DNA of 63,330 nucleotides from a virus. The notes beneath the pieces are model-generated. The model was not told the origin of the DNA. It made no database searches and was given only the letters and a program-made list of their open reading frames with translations. Both the position numbers and the translations under genes were made by a program. The stretch spans positions 1 to 63,330 of IMG/VR virus record IMGVR_UViG_3300043409_002192; one strand, written 5' to 3'. Positions 32,998 to 41,105 of this stretch are shown here, one piece after another (position 1 is the stretch's first letter; each line of letters opens with the position of its first letter).

Positions 32998-34883
32998 TGG
33001 CAGCGAAGAAGAAACAACCTGACGAAGACTTGGTGGCGCGATTGGGGCGGGCGCTGAGGGATCGGAATATCCGGCCAGGGCAATTGGAGCGGGCATTGGT
33101 GAAGGAACCGTTGCAGTGGTTTGAACTGCATGGGTGCATTTTGGACAAAAAGCGGCGGCCGCTGAGGTTTCCGGAGTTGAAGGGGAATGACCTGCAGAAG
33201 GAGATGAATGCAGTCATCCGGTATTGTGAGGAGAAGGGGATACCGTGCCGGATTATCAACTTGAAGGGTCGTCAGCAGGGTTCGTCCACGTTTTCGGTGG
33301 CGACGGCGTATCAGCAGTGTCAGATGCGGGTATCGAAGTGCTGTATCATTGGCGATGAGTATGAGAAGTCGGTGAAGAACTTGGAGGCGATGTTTGAGGA
33401 CTTCGCCGCGAATGACACGTTTGCATGGGGTAACAAGTTTACGCGGACGAACGGGAAGTTTTCGCATGGCTCCATTTTGGTAACGGAAACGGCGAATGAT
33501 CCGCGGGCGGGGGCGTCAGGCACCATGCAGATTGTGCTGGCAACGGAGGTGGCCCACTGGAAGGAAACGGGGGTAATCAGCGGGAAGGCGACGTTTGCGG
33601 CGTTGCTGAACTGCGTTCCGGAGGAGCCGGGGACGCTGATGGTGGTGGAATCCACACCGAATGGGACAGGTGGGGTTTATCATTCGACGTATATCAACGC
33701 CATTTCGTTGGAGGATCACAAGGCTGGGCGGATACCTGAGACGTGGAACGGGTTTTTCAAGGTTTTTTATCCGTGGCATCGGCATCCAGAATACCGGTTG
33801 GATGTCACAGAAGAGCAAGCGGCGGTGATAGAGGAATCGTTGACGGAGCGGGAATTGGAACTGGTGGAAATGGAGCTCGGAATGGATCGGTTGGCTTGGC
33901 GGCGGAAGATGATCAAGAGTCCGCGATTTGATGGGGATGAAGAGCTATTTGAGCAGGAGTATCCCAGTGATGAAGATAGATGCTTTTTGGCGTCAGGAAG
34001 GCGTCTTTTCCCGCAGCCGGCGGTGCAGGGAATGCGGCGTAGGGCGGAAGAGGACGAGCGGGCGTGCGGGCAAAAAGTGGGTGTGTTGTCCTGGACGGAT
34101 GAGACAAAGCGGAGGGTTAAGTTTGAGCCGTGTTCGGAAGATGACGCGTTTGTGCGGGTGTGGGAAATGCCGATGGCGGGATTGTCTTACAATCTGCCGG
34201 TGGACCCGATGACGGGCGCGAGCGGAGTTGTGGGAGCGGATCCGGATAATCATGGCGCGGGCATCCTGCGGAAGGGGTATTGGGATCGTGATGGCGTGTG
34301 GAAGCCGTTGCTGCTGGGGGCCCGGCTGGCGGACTGCTGGGCAGAGAAGCGGCACAAGCGCGGGCAGCCTGTGTGCAAGTGGGACATCGACGTATTGACG
34401 GAGCGTGTGGCCATGATGGCGACGTGGTATGGTGGGGCGTGCGTGGTGGTTGAGACAAACATGGACAAAGGGATTATCGAATTGATGCGGGCAAAATATG
34501 CGCAGGTGTTGCTTTACCGACGGATGATGCCGAATCGGGTAAAGCAGACGATGTCGCCGGTTTACGGTTGGAAAACGGATGTATCGACGCGGGCGGAACT
34601 ACTTGAGAACTTGGTGCGCCGGGTGCGGTTGTTCCAAGAGCCGGGGGATGGAATTGAGGTTCGGGACAAGCGGGTAGTGGGGGAACTGGGGAGCATGATT
34701 ATCAATCCGAATGGGAAAGCGGAGGCGATGGGAGGGCATCATGACGACCAAGTGTTGATGTTGGGGATAGGTGCGGTGACGATTGAGGCGGCGCATATGA
34801 TGGCGCCGGAGCGGCGTGGTCGTGCTGAATGGGATTCGGAGGAGGGTGGCGAGAAGAAAATTCGTGATTGGTCAATGACATGA
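32997..34883 (+). CDS. terL: Terminase large subunit
   Basis: This 628-aa protein is the DNA-packaging motor and headful or site-specific nuclease. The ATPase half has a Walker-A-like LKGRQQGSSTFSV near residue 85, a B strand LATEVAHW near 180 and a coupling SSTPNGTGG-type motif (VESTPNGTGG). The RNase H-type nuclease half has VVGADPDNHGAG near 405, VVVETNMDKG near 485 and a final acidic HHDDQVLM near 580. Length and domain order are normal. It overlaps the HTH gene at 34880 by ATGA. Confidence 0.9.
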   Translation: MAAKKKQPDEDLVARLGRALRDRNIRPGQLERALVKEPLQWFELHGCILDKKRRPLRFPELKGNDLQKEMNAVIRYCEEKGIPCRIINLKGRQQGSSTFSVATAYQQCQMRVSKCCIIGDEYEKSVKNLEAMFEDFAANDTFAWGNKFTRTNGKFSHGSILVTETANDPRAGASGTMQIVLATEVAHWKETGVISGKATFAALLNCVPEEPGTLMVVESTPNGTGGVYHSTYINAISLEDHKAGRIPETWNGFFKVFYPWHRHPEYRLDVTEEQAAVIEESLTERELELVEMELGMDRLAWRRKMIKSPRFDGDEELFEQEYPSDEDRCFLASGRRLFPQPAVQGMRRRAEEDERACGQKVGVLSWTDETKRRVKFEPCSEDDAFVRVWEMPMAGLSYNLPVDPMTGASGVVGADPDNHGAGILRKGYWDRDGVWKPLLLGARLADCWAEKRHKRGQPVCKWDIDVLTERVAMMATWYGGACVVVETNMDKGIIELMRAKYAQVLLYRRMMPNRVKQTMSPVYGWKTDVSTRAELLENLVRRVRLFQEPGDGIEVRDKRVVGELGSMIINPNGKAEAMGGHHDDQVLMLGIGAVTIEAAHMMAPERRGRAEWDSEEGGEKKIRDWSMT

Positions 34884-35182
34884 AGCGAGTGCTTAAGAAA
34901 TCGGAGTTGGTATTTATGGGCCGGCGCGTGTGTGAAATGCGGCGGGCGGCTGGATTGACCATGAAGCAGTTGGCTAAGGAGGCATTGGTGGCTGAGTGGA
35001 CGGTGCGTCATGTCGAGCGAGGGGATTTCAAGTTACTGGCTGGATATATGAGGTGTGTGGCGGCGTTTGGGATACAGATGCGGCATATCCTCAATGCCAA
35101 AGAAGAGACTTGGCGGGAGTTTTTGGAGCGTGTGGACGGTGCCAAAGTTGCGCGGGAGGCAGAGAAGCCGCATCGTCGGTGA
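34880..35182 (+). CDS. XRE-family DNA-binding protein
   Basis: This 100-aa protein has a helix-turn-helix at residues 15-55 (VCEMRRAAGLTMKQLAKEA, then EWTVRHVERGD), close to the XRE/Cro pattern. It is translated from an ATGA overlap with terL, an unusual place for a regulator. It may control the downstream tail genes or the packaging operon. Confidence 0.75.
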   Translation: MKRVLKKSELVFMGRRVCEMRRAAGLTMKQLAKEALVAEWTVRHVERGDFKLLAGYMRCVAAFGIQMRHILNAKEETWREFLERVDGAKVAREAEKPHRR

Positions 35183-35472
35183 TGGATCTTACAACACCCA
35201 CAGCGGCCACGGGCCAGCGCGTTATTTCCACGGTTAAAGGCCAGGATGGATTCATTGTTGTCGTCAAGGCAGACAGTCCATCGGGGCTACGGGTATTGAC
35301 TGGGCAATCCTTCAAGGTGGATGGCGTGGAGACGGCGGACACGACTGGGTTATTGATTCCGGCGGATGGGTCATTGGAATTGCCTCCTGGCGTTTATTGC
35401 TGCAAAACGGCAACAAATGGGAGTGCAGCGACGTTTTCGGCGGTGGCGTTTGTCCGTGATTACGTGTCATGA
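35182..35472 (+). CDS. Small virion-type beta protein, unknown
   Basis: This 96-aa beta-rich protein (VISTVKGQDGFIVVVKADSP) looks like a small Ig-like or decoration domain. The start overlaps the XRE stop by one base and the next gene overlaps its stop by four. It probably forms part of the virion with the following protein; this is inferred from composition and position. Confidence 0.5.
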   Translation: MDLTTPTAATGQRVISTVKGQDGFIVVVKADSPSGLRVLTGQSFKVDGVETADTTGLLIPADGSLELPPGVYCCKTATNGSAATFSAVAFVRDYVS

Positions 35473-36518
35473 AATGGATACCTTTGATTGGTGGTGCGAG
35501 AATGTTCCGCCGGGCCGGGCGCGCTCCTGCCATGATCACGGTGGCCGACGAAGCAGCGCGATATGCCCTCACGGGCATTGCTCCGGGGCAGTTGGTCAGA
35601 CAGCTTTACACTCCATCCCGAGTAGTGGTTAGCGGTGCCGGGATGCAAGAGGTGAATGGGCTCTATGAGCCCCGTGGGCTCTATGGAGGCATAACCTTTT
35701 TCAACAAAGTCGGCTCCCCTACTGATCCGCTGGATAACAGCATTTACGCAGAGAACCTATCTTGGCGCATTATCTACGGTGGGGGGATTACCTATTATTC
35801 CACTGGCGCTCACGCCGATCCTTGGATGGTTGGGGTAATTGAGGGGCAGTGGAATGGTATTGAGGGGGAAAACGGCCCCGAAGGATTACCCGTGCCGGTC
35901 GTTACGGAGGTTCCGATGGCACCCGTAGTGTATCGTCTCAAAGCCCCCAGCACCGCACCCGGAGGGGTGTTCGTTTCTGGCGGGGCAGCCGATGGGATTT
36001 ACGTATTTACAACAGCTGACAGCTATATTAAGCTAGGAACCGAATTCTCGCCTCATGAAATCTATTGGAATGGCCTTAATTGGGTCATTAATTCCTATGG
36101 CGGCAGCACCGTTTACTACAGCAACGATAATGTAGGATCACCTGATTTGGTGCAAAATTGGCTGGATGCCTCGGATAATAATCCGGTAAGCATATCGGTT
36201 ATCAGTGTGACTAAGGGAGAGATGGATGCGGGGCTTACCGTGTCGGGGGCAGGGAGCGGGTTTGTGAACGGCCCGATGCCGAAAAGCGCAAACGTTGAAT
36301 CAGCAAGATACGGCTATGGGTCCGACCGTAGAATTATGCATTTTGGCGGTTTCTGGAATTTAGTTGACGACCAACTAGCTGCAACTGCCTACGTCGCCGA
36401 ATCCGAATCGGCCTTCCCTTGGCCCGGTCTGGGCTGGCTGCTGGTGGATGGCGATGCTCCTGCCCCAGCCGTCAGCCGCAACGACATCGCAGCCCCTGCA
36501 AACTGGGAGATTGTCTAA
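35469..36518 (+). CDS. Probable tail or fibre protein
   Basis: This 349-aa protein is rich in Gly, Tyr and Asn. It contains three similar units: VVSGAGMQEVNGLYEPRG, FVSGGAADGIYVFTTADS and VSGAGSGFVNGPMPKSAN. Two are followed by W-x-I-x-GG-x-T-Y-Y-S (WRIIYGGGITYYST, WVINSYGGSTVYYS). Such tandem modules of about 90 aa are common in phage receptor-binding or decoration proteins. There is no signal peptide. It ends just before the attP region. Confidence 0.6.
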   Translation: MKWIPLIGGARMFRRAGRAPAMITVADEAARYALTGIAPGQLVRQLYTPSRVVVSGAGMQEVNGLYEPRGLYGGITFFNKVGSPTDPLDNSIYAENLSWRIIYGGGITYYSTGAHADPWMVGVIEGQWNGIEGENGPEGLPVPVVTEVPMAPVVYRLKAPSTAPGGVFVSGGAADGIYVFTTADSYIKLGTEFSPHEIYWNGLNWVINSYGGSTVYYSNDNVGSPDLVQNWLDASDNNPVSISVISVTKGEMDAGLTVSGAGSGFVNGPMPKSANVESARYGYGSDRRIMHFGGFWNLVDDQLAATAYVAESESAFPWPGLGWLLVDGDAPAPAVSRNDIAAPANWEIV

Positions 36519-36577
36519 TTTGCGACCCAATTTTGCAACCCGACCTATCACCAAACCTCATAACTCGCTGATTCAAA

Positions 36578-36624
36578 GGTGGGCCCGGTCGGACTTGAAC
36601 CGACGACCAAGGGATTATGAGTCC
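36578..36624 (-). other. Putative attP core: 3' half of a CAU tRNA
   Basis: Read leftward, these 47 bases are the 3' half of a tRNA: anticodon loop CTCATAA with GGA/TCC closing pairs, variable loop, T arm GTCGG-TTCAAGT-CCGAC, acceptor CGGGCCC, discriminator A, then CC. The 5' half of the tRNA is absent and pairing fails beyond GGA, so this is not a working tRNA. A tRNA 3' end beside an integrase start is the usual attP form. Confidence 0.75.
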
Positions 36625-36734
36625 TGATGAATCCCCTGATTCCCCGTAAAGTTTCGGGAAAAAGTTTCTGTTCGGGCGTGTTGGTGGCTGATTTTCGGCT
36701 TGTTCTGCGACTCTGATTGCTACCCATGTGAGGT

Positions 36735-36872
36735 ATGGCTACCATCAAAGGACTCTACCGGGATACAAAAGGGAACTGGCGGTATCAGCCAAGCACGAAG
36801 GGGTTACCTAAAGGTGTGGGGAGGCCGGCGGTGATTTGTTTGGGCACCAAGGATGAATCTGAGGCCATGACA
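36735..36872 (+). pseudogene. Truncated tyrosine-integrase start
   Basis: The ATG at 36735 opens MATIKGLYRDTKGNWRYQPS, then KGVGRPAVICLGTKDESEAM. This is typical of the N-terminal arm-binding region of phage tyrosine integrases. After about 45 codons the frame continues into sequence without integrase character (to 37193). No catalytic domain with the RHRY residues exists anywhere in the window. The adjacent attP core supports the reading. The phage probably descends from an integrating ancestor. Confidence 0.6.
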
Positions 36873-36980
36873 GAACTCTGCCAGTTTTTTGGTGTCCTCC
36901 ATCTGAGTTTTGGTCAGACTGAAAGTGGCTGTGGTGTTCTCCGGGGAGCGTTTTGGTGTATAGATTTTCTGGTTTTTCAT
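36805..36980 (-). pseudogene. Possible truncated ribbon-helix-helix protein facing the integrase remnant
   Basis: A leftward frame of 58 codons starts MKNQKIYTPKRSPENTTATF, then SLTKTQMEDTKKLAEF. The TATFSLTKTQMEDTKKLAEF segment fits the start of a ribbon-helix-helix protein. The remaining codons are antisense to the integrase remnant and look non-native. A deletion joining two convergent genes near 36870 would explain both truncations. Confidence 0.35.
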
Positions 36981-37059
36981 GGCTTCTGGGGTTGGTTGTG
37001 TGGGACAGGTAAGGGAGGAAAAAATAATTTCAACTTATTCTTGCATGGATTCCAAGTGC

Positions 37060-37069
37060 GTGTAAGACA
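37060..37069 (+). promoter_or_regulatory. Candidate operator, copy 1 (GTGTAAGACA)
   Basis: GTGTAAGACA lies about 50 bases before the ribbon-helix-helix gene at 37120. Its inverted copy, TGTCTTACAC, is at 37351-37360, just before the gene at 37365. Identical 10-mers before both genes suggest binding sites for the protein encoded between them. Confidence 0.4.
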
Positions 37070-37119
37070 TACACCAGTAATTCAAATACACGCGGACAAT
37101 CCACCAACCCGACCCTATC

Positions 37120-37314
37120 ATGGCTGCAAAACGCAAAAACAAAGTTATAAAGCATCCGGCTTCCCGCCGCATGGTGACTCTTTCCATGCCTGAGGACATG
37201 AAGAAACAACTTCTGGCTATCGCCAAAAAACAGCGGCGTTCTCTGTCCAATCTGCTGCAATACATGGTGGCAACCGGGCTTGAGCGCCAATCTGCTGCCC
37301 AATCTGAAGGCTGA
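37120..37314 (+). CDS. Ribbon-helix-helix regulator
   Basis: This 64-aa protein has RRMVTLSMPEDMKKQLLAIA, then KKQRRSLSNLLQYMVATGLE, a textbook ribbon-helix-helix fold with a basic N-terminal arm. It is likely a dimeric repressor. Shared 10-mers flank the gene (37060 and 37351) and would place its operators at its own promoter and at that of the replication-module operon. Confidence 0.7.
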   Translation: MAAKRKNKVIKHPASRRMVTLSMPEDMKKQLLAIAKKQRRSLSNLLQYMVATGLERQSAAQSEG

Positions 37315-37350
37315 TTTTTTTTGATTCTGCATTCCTACACATTTTTACGC

Positions 37351-37360
37351 TGTCTTACAC
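37351..37360 (-). promoter_or_regulatory. Candidate operator, copy 2 (inverted)
   Basis: TGTCTTACAC is the reverse complement of the 10-mer at 37060. It ends four bases before the ATG at 37365, so a bound protein would block transcription or translation of the operon that follows. Confidence 0.4.
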
Positions 37361-37364
37361 ACCC

Positions 37365-37526
37365 ATGAAAAAGCCAACCTATCAATATCCTCCGTTTCTG
37401 GAAATCCCCAAGCCGCCGCGCCACTTCCGGCTGACTGCCGCTCAAATCATGCTGTGCTTTTTGGCGGGCAGTGCCTGGGGCTGTTTCATCGCTCTCTACT
37501 ATTTTCTGGAAGGAGGGGTGAAGTAG
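37365..37526 (+). CDS. Small single-pass membrane protein
   Basis: This 53-aa protein has a Pro-rich N-terminus (YQYPPFLEIPKPPRHF) and one hydrophobic helix (AAQIMLCFLAGSAWGCFIAL). The gene is shorter than usual detection limits, but AAGGAGG for the next gene is inside its end. Its stop TAG shares a base with the next GTG. Function is unknown. Confidence 0.5.
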   Translation: MKKPTYQYPPFLEIPKPPRHFRLTAAQIMLCFLAGSAWGCFIALYYFLEGGVK

Positions 37527-37780
37527 TGGCCACTCCAATTGATGACGGTGGACCGGCTTTTCCCGTGGCAGATTTGGTTTATCCAAACGGCCAAGTAGAG
37601 TTGGGCTCTGGCGGAATGACCCTCCGTGCTTACTTTGCCGGGCAGGCAGTGGCTGGCTTGATGGCAAACACTGATTACGAGGCGGTTTTTGATCCCGATG
37701 ATGCCGCAGAAGTCGCCTATCATTCTCTGAAGGTGGCGGATGCACTTATCGCGCAGCTAAAAGGAAAGGGGGACGAATAA
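37526..37780 (+). CDS. Small conserved phage-type protein
   Basis: This is about 84 aa from the GTG at 37526, which has AAGGAGG at 37510 before it. The pattern IDDGGPAFP, GGMTLRAYFAGQAVAGLMAN and a closing helix with KVADALIAQL is common in phage genomes next to nucleases and recombination genes. Its role is not known. Confidence 0.65.
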   Translation: MATPIDDGGPAFPVADLVYPNGQVELGSGGMTLRAYFAGQAVAGLMANTDYEAVFDPDDAAEVAYHSLKVADALIAQLKGKGDE

Positions 37781-37782
37781 CC

Positions 37783-38841
37783 ATGGAAGACGCCTTCATT
37801 CTCGCGGCCATCGAAGCCCAGTTCCCGTATTGGGAACGCTCCACCGGAGCCAGTATCAAGGCCACCTATGACGTTCTCGCCGTCGAACGTGAGTTCATTT
37901 TTCCCCTGATGAATCCTGAGTCCACGGGTGAATCAAAGTCCTTCGTGGAAGCTGGCAAGATTGATCTCCTCCTGCGCCACAAGGTCACCGGTTTGGTTTC
38001 CGTCGGTGAGCACAAGACTACCTCAGACACGGATATTTCTCCCTCTGCGGATTATTGGTATGGTCTGAAAATGGACACTCAGGTTTCCAAGTATGTCATC
38101 GCCTCACAAGTGCTGTATCCCGGTTCCGGGATCGGTCCAATCTTCTATGATGTCTGCCGGAAGCCTGGCCAACGTCCGGCCTCGGTGCCTGTCCGGGACG
38201 AAGCTGGTTTGAAAATAGTAAATGATGCGCTCGGAAACCGGGTGAAGACCAAGGACGGAAAGAAATGGCGGGAAACCGGTGATGCAGAACAGGGCTACAC
38301 GCTCCAGACGCGTCCTGAAACGCCAGAGGAATACGGAGTCCGCATCGCTGAAGCCATGGCGGAAGATCCCTCCCGGTATTTTCAAGCGCGGGAAATCCCC
38401 CGGCTGGCTGGTGACTTGGACGAATACCAGAAAGACGCATGGCAACAAAGTCAGCAATTGCTGTATGCCCGGCGGTTCAATCTTTGGCCGCGGAATCCCT
38501 CGCATTGTGACGCCTGGAGCCGGTGCCAGTTCTGGGAACTCTGCGCGGGCATTGTGCCACCGGATTCCAGCCTCTACGCGCCAGTAGAGAAGGCTCATGC
38601 TGAATTAAACATGGCGGGGGAAGTCGAAGGCCGGCAGTTGCTCACAAACTCACGTCTAAAAGCCTTCCGTGCTTGTGGCCGGCTGCATTACCACCTCTAT
38701 GAGAATCCAATCCGGCGGGTGGGCGAGCAGGCTGAAGCTCTGCGCTGGGGCACCCTCTGGCATGAGCGGCTGGAAAACTGGCTGCGTCCGCTGATTGTTC
38801 CTGATACGGAATTGATGGCGATCCAACCTTCACTGTTCTGA
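37783..38841 (+). CDS. PD-(D/E)XK nuclease with apparently permuted halves
   Basis: This 352-aa protein is a Cas4/RecB-like phage nuclease. The active-site strand pair GKIDLLL and VGEHKTTS lies near residues 60-75. A cysteine set C-x5-C-x5-C (CDAWSRCQFWELC) near 245 probably belongs to an iron-sulfur cluster. Unusually, the segment that normally opens this family, SRLKAFRACGRLHYHLYE and EALRWGTLWHERLE, is at the C-terminus (about 290-335) instead of the N-terminus. The family's usual ending (VEKAHAELN) sits in the middle. It is either a circular permutant that still folds or a broken gene joined to the start of a second copy. It precedes the MazG-like and Sak4-like genes. Confidence 0.75.
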   Translation: MEDAFILAAIEAQFPYWERSTGASIKATYDVLAVEREFIFPLMNPESTGESKSFVEAGKIDLLLRHKVTGLVSVGEHKTTSDTDISPSADYWYGLKMDTQVSKYVIASQVLYPGSGIGPIFYDVCRKPGQRPASVPVRDEAGLKIVNDALGNRVKTKDGKKWRETGDAEQGYTLQTRPETPEEYGVRIAEAMAEDPSRYFQAREIPRLAGDLDEYQKDAWQQSQQLLYARRFNLWPRNPSHCDAWSRCQFWELCAGIVPPDSSLYAPVEKAHAELNMAGEVEGRQLLTNSRLKAFRACGRLHYHLYENPIRRVGEQAEALRWGTLWHERLENWLRPLIVPDTELMAIQPSLF

Positions 38842-38849
38842 ACCCATTT

Positions 38850-38866
38850 GGATACAGTATGTATCC
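38850..38866. promoter_or_regulatory. Palindromic operator candidate
   Basis: GGATAC-agtat-GTATCC is a perfect 6-bp-arm palindrome just after the nuclease gene and before the small gene at 38897. It resembles a repressor site. Confidence 0.4.
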
Positions 38867-38896
38867 ACCCCATTTCCGGGGCTGTCCCGACTGATT

Positions 38897-39091
38897 ATGC
38901 CCTCAATCTATCAGCGTGCTCCCAGCGCGGCTGCTCCGGAAACAACACCACACCAAAAACTGCCCCGGCTAGAGATACCACTGGCCGGGGCACTCACTCA
39001 AACCATGCCTTACTCTGAATACTCCACATTTGATGCATTGATGATGGTTATTACCGTTTTCATTTTCATCTACATCCTCAAAAACTCATGA
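38897..39091 (+). CDS. Small membrane protein
   Basis: This 64-aa protein ends in a hydrophobic helix (ALMMVITVFIFIYILKNS). A shorter form from 39005 (28 aa) would be just the helix. It overlaps the next gene by four bases (ATGA). Function is unknown. Confidence 0.4.
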   Translation: MPSIYQRAPSAAAPETTPHQKLPRLEIPLAGALTQTMPYSEYSTFDALMMVITVFIFIYILKNS

Positions 39092-39417
39092 ATACTTCCG
39101 AACTAATCGAAGCTGTCAGCCAATGGGGCATGGACAAAGGGATCACCGGCCCCAACGGAAAAGGCACCCTCCTAAAGCAACTCTCCAAGACACAGGAGGA
39201 ACTGACGGAAACGCGGGATGCTGCGGTTCTGCACGAAAACAGCTTAATGTATGAGCATTGTGACGCGCTACAGGATGGCATAGGCGACACAACCGTCACT
39301 CTCATTCTTGCCGCCGAACTTGCTGGCCTTAAGTTTGAAGACTGCCTACTCTTCGCCTACGAGCAAATCAAAGACCGCACTGGTCAGATGATTGGTGGCC
39401 AGTTTGTCAAAGATTGA
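39088..39417 (+). CDS. MazG-like nucleotide pyrophosphohydrolase
   Basis: This 109-aa protein has the MazG-like magnesium-binding pattern: EELTE near residue 38 and DALQDGIGDTTVTLI near 60, on two helices. Such enzymes hydrolyse NTPs or dNTPs and are common in phages, where they may alter the nucleotide pool or alarmone levels. A 36-bp gap separates it from the Sak4-like gene. Confidence 0.75.
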   Translation: MNTSELIEAVSQWGMDKGITGPNGKGTLLKQLSKTQEELTETRDAAVLHENSLMYEHCDALQDGIGDTTVTLILAAELAGLKFEDCLLFAYEQIKDRTGQMIGGQFVKD

Positions 39418-39449
39418 TTTTTACCCCTCCAACCAAAAAAGAAAACATC

Positions 39450-40349
39450 ATGTCTCTGCTTAAACAACTCGGTCCAAAAACCACCACTCTTCCGCCTCGA
39501 GGTGTTATTGCTGGCGTTCCCGGCATCGGGAAAACCACGTTTGTCTGTTCCTCCGTTCGGCCGGCTGTCATCGCCTGTGAAACCGGCCTTGTGGGTCTGG
39601 AGCACGTCCCGCAATTCGAACCCGCTGGCTACAAGGATGTACTCGCGTTTCTTGATGAATGCATCGGCTCTGAAACGGTGCCGTTTGAAACGTTGGCCGT
39701 CGATACGCTGGACGCGCTGGAAGCCATGATTTACCGCGCTGTCATCGAAGAAGCCAACAGCCCGAAAATCAAAGCCATTGAGGACGTAGGCGGCGGATAC
39801 GGCAAAGGCTACATGAGGGGCCGCGAACTCCTTGAAGGCGTTTTACAGCGTCTGGACATCATCAACAAAAAACATCAGGTTGCCATCTGGATCACGTCCC
39901 ATACTTCTGTCAAAACGTCCAAGCAACCGGACGGCCTTGAGTTCAATTACTGGGGGCTGAAGGGCAATGAGAAGTTTAACAATATCGTGCTGGCATGGGC
40001 GGATATGGTGCTGTTTGCAAACTACCGTATGTATCAGTCCGGCGATAAAAAGGACAAAAAGGCGATTGGCGGCGACCGGTATTTGTTCACCGAGAAAACA
40101 CCGCAGTGGGAAGCCAAAAACCGCTATGGGCTGCCTCCTGAAATCCCACTGGACTGGCAGACGTTTGCCAAAGAAATGGCGGCGGTTCACCGACCTACAC
40201 TGGAGGAACGCGCCAAGTCCCTGATTGCCGGATCTGTGCTGCCCAACGAGAAACGGGTGGCGATGATTGCGGAAATCCCCACTCTGACGCCGGATCGTCT
40301 TCGCAAGATGATTGCTTTTCTTCAACTCAACCAAGACGAACTGCCATGA
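39450..40349 (+). CDS. Sak4-like RecA-fold recombination ATPase
   Basis: This 299-aa protein has Walker A AGVPGIGKTTF near residue 25, Walker B-type FETLAVDTLDALE near 82, and a later IWITSHTSVKTSK strand. This fits the phage AAA/RecA-like nucleotide-binding family that includes single-strand annealing proteins (Sak4). The next genes encode a DUF669-like protein and a helicase, a standard recombination cluster. ATG 39450 is chosen because the upstream 12 codons lack a good start. Confidence 0.8.
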   Translation: MSLLKQLGPKTTTLPPRGVIAGVPGIGKTTFVCSSVRPAVIACETGLVGLEHVPQFEPAGYKDVLAFLDECIGSETVPFETLAVDTLDALEAMIYRAVIEEANSPKIKAIEDVGGGYGKGYMRGRELLEGVLQRLDIINKKHQVAIWITSHTSVKTSKQPDGLEFNYWGLKGNEKFNNIVLAWADMVLFANYRMYQSGDKKDKKAIGGDRYLFTEKTPQWEAKNRYGLPPEIPLDWQTFAKEMAAVHRPTLEERAKSLIAGSVLPNEKRVAMIAEIPTLTPDRLRKMIAFLQLNQDELP

Positions 40350-40533
40350 AGATTGTCGTCAGGTCTGAACGTCAGGCTGTCAGTGAAATGACCTGCAAGC
40401 AAGTTCATGGTAAGCACTTGGGAAACCAAGGGAAACCGCCGGAAGTTTTGCTCTGTTGAATGCTGCAACGACTCCAAACGCAAATACATGAAAGGCACGG
40501 TGCTTGGATTTATAGCCCGCGAATGGATCTGAT
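40346..40533 (+). pseudogene. Frameshifted zinc-finger protein
   Basis: The ATG at 40346 reads MKIVVRSERQAVSEMTCKQ and then runs to an early stop. In another frame the same DNA reads WETKGNRRKFCSVECCNDSK, the second half of a treble-clef finger, ending at 40533. CKQ followed by RRKFC-x2-EC matches the intact protein at 27114 if one or two bases are lost or gained near 40410. An alternative is a separate 41-codon gene from the ATG at 40408. Confidence 0.5.
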
Positions 40534-40540
40534 TTACCCC

Positions 40541-40562
40541 AAACCACACCCAAACCACACCC
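40541..40562 (+). repeat. Two tandem 11-mers upstream of the DUF669-like gene
   Basis: AAACCACACCC occurs twice in a row just before the gene at 40579. It may be a protein-binding site or a simple duplication. Confidence 0.4.
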
Positions 40563-40578
40563 AAGTCAATACACTACT

Positions 40579-41082
40579 ATGAAATATCTGAAAACCGAAG
40601 GCGAATATAACGCTATTGTTGTGTCCCACGCCAGTAACGGCCTGTTTGAATCCAATAACGGCACCCCCGGAATCCGTCTTGTTCTCGAAGTGAATGACGG
40701 CCCAAATGCCGGTGAACGTGTTTCTTGGACGGGTTGGCTTTCCGAGAAGGCCTTTGAACGCACGGTCAAAACTCTTGACGATGCTTTCGGCTTCTCCGGC
40801 AACTTCGAAGAATTGGTGGAGATGCCTAATCTGTTCATGGAGCAACAGTGCTCGATCGTTACCGAAATGGAAATGGACGATCGGGATGCCAGTAAGGAAC
40901 ACTGCCGCGTGAAGTGGCTCGATCCTATGGGCGGGCGCCGCGGCAATGCGCCTACGCTGGAAAAGAATGCGGCGTCTGCGCTGGCAAAACGCCTTACTGG
41001 CCGCGCTCAGGCGCTCCTGAAATCCGCTTCCATGGGTGGCAGTGCTCCCGCCCGTCCGGCACCGGCTGGATCTGACTACTGA
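40579..41082 (+). CDS. DUF669-like protein, probable single-strand DNA-binding partner
   Basis: This 167-aa protein matches the pattern of phage DUF669: beta-rich VVSHASNGLFESNNGTPGIR, then GERVSWTGWLSEKAFERTVKTL, followed by a loop and an acidic/basic C-terminus ending PAPAGSDY. These proteins sit beside Sak4-type ATPases and are thought to act as single-strand DNA binders in recombination. Context here is the same. Confidence 0.75.
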   Translation: MKYLKTEGEYNAIVVSHASNGLFESNNGTPGIRLVLEVNDGPNAGERVSWTGWLSEKAFERTVKTLDDAFGFSGNFEELVEMPNLFMEQQCSIVTEMEMDDRDASKEHCRVKWLDPMGGRRGNAPTLEKNAASALAKRLTGRAQALLKSASMGGSAPARPAPAGSDY

Positions 41083-41105
41083 ACCCCTCTTTCTTTCTCC
41101 CCGTC

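Noticed and set aside
36578-36640. A functional tRNA gene
   Set aside because: Only the 3' half is present; the D arm and acceptor 5' strand are missing.
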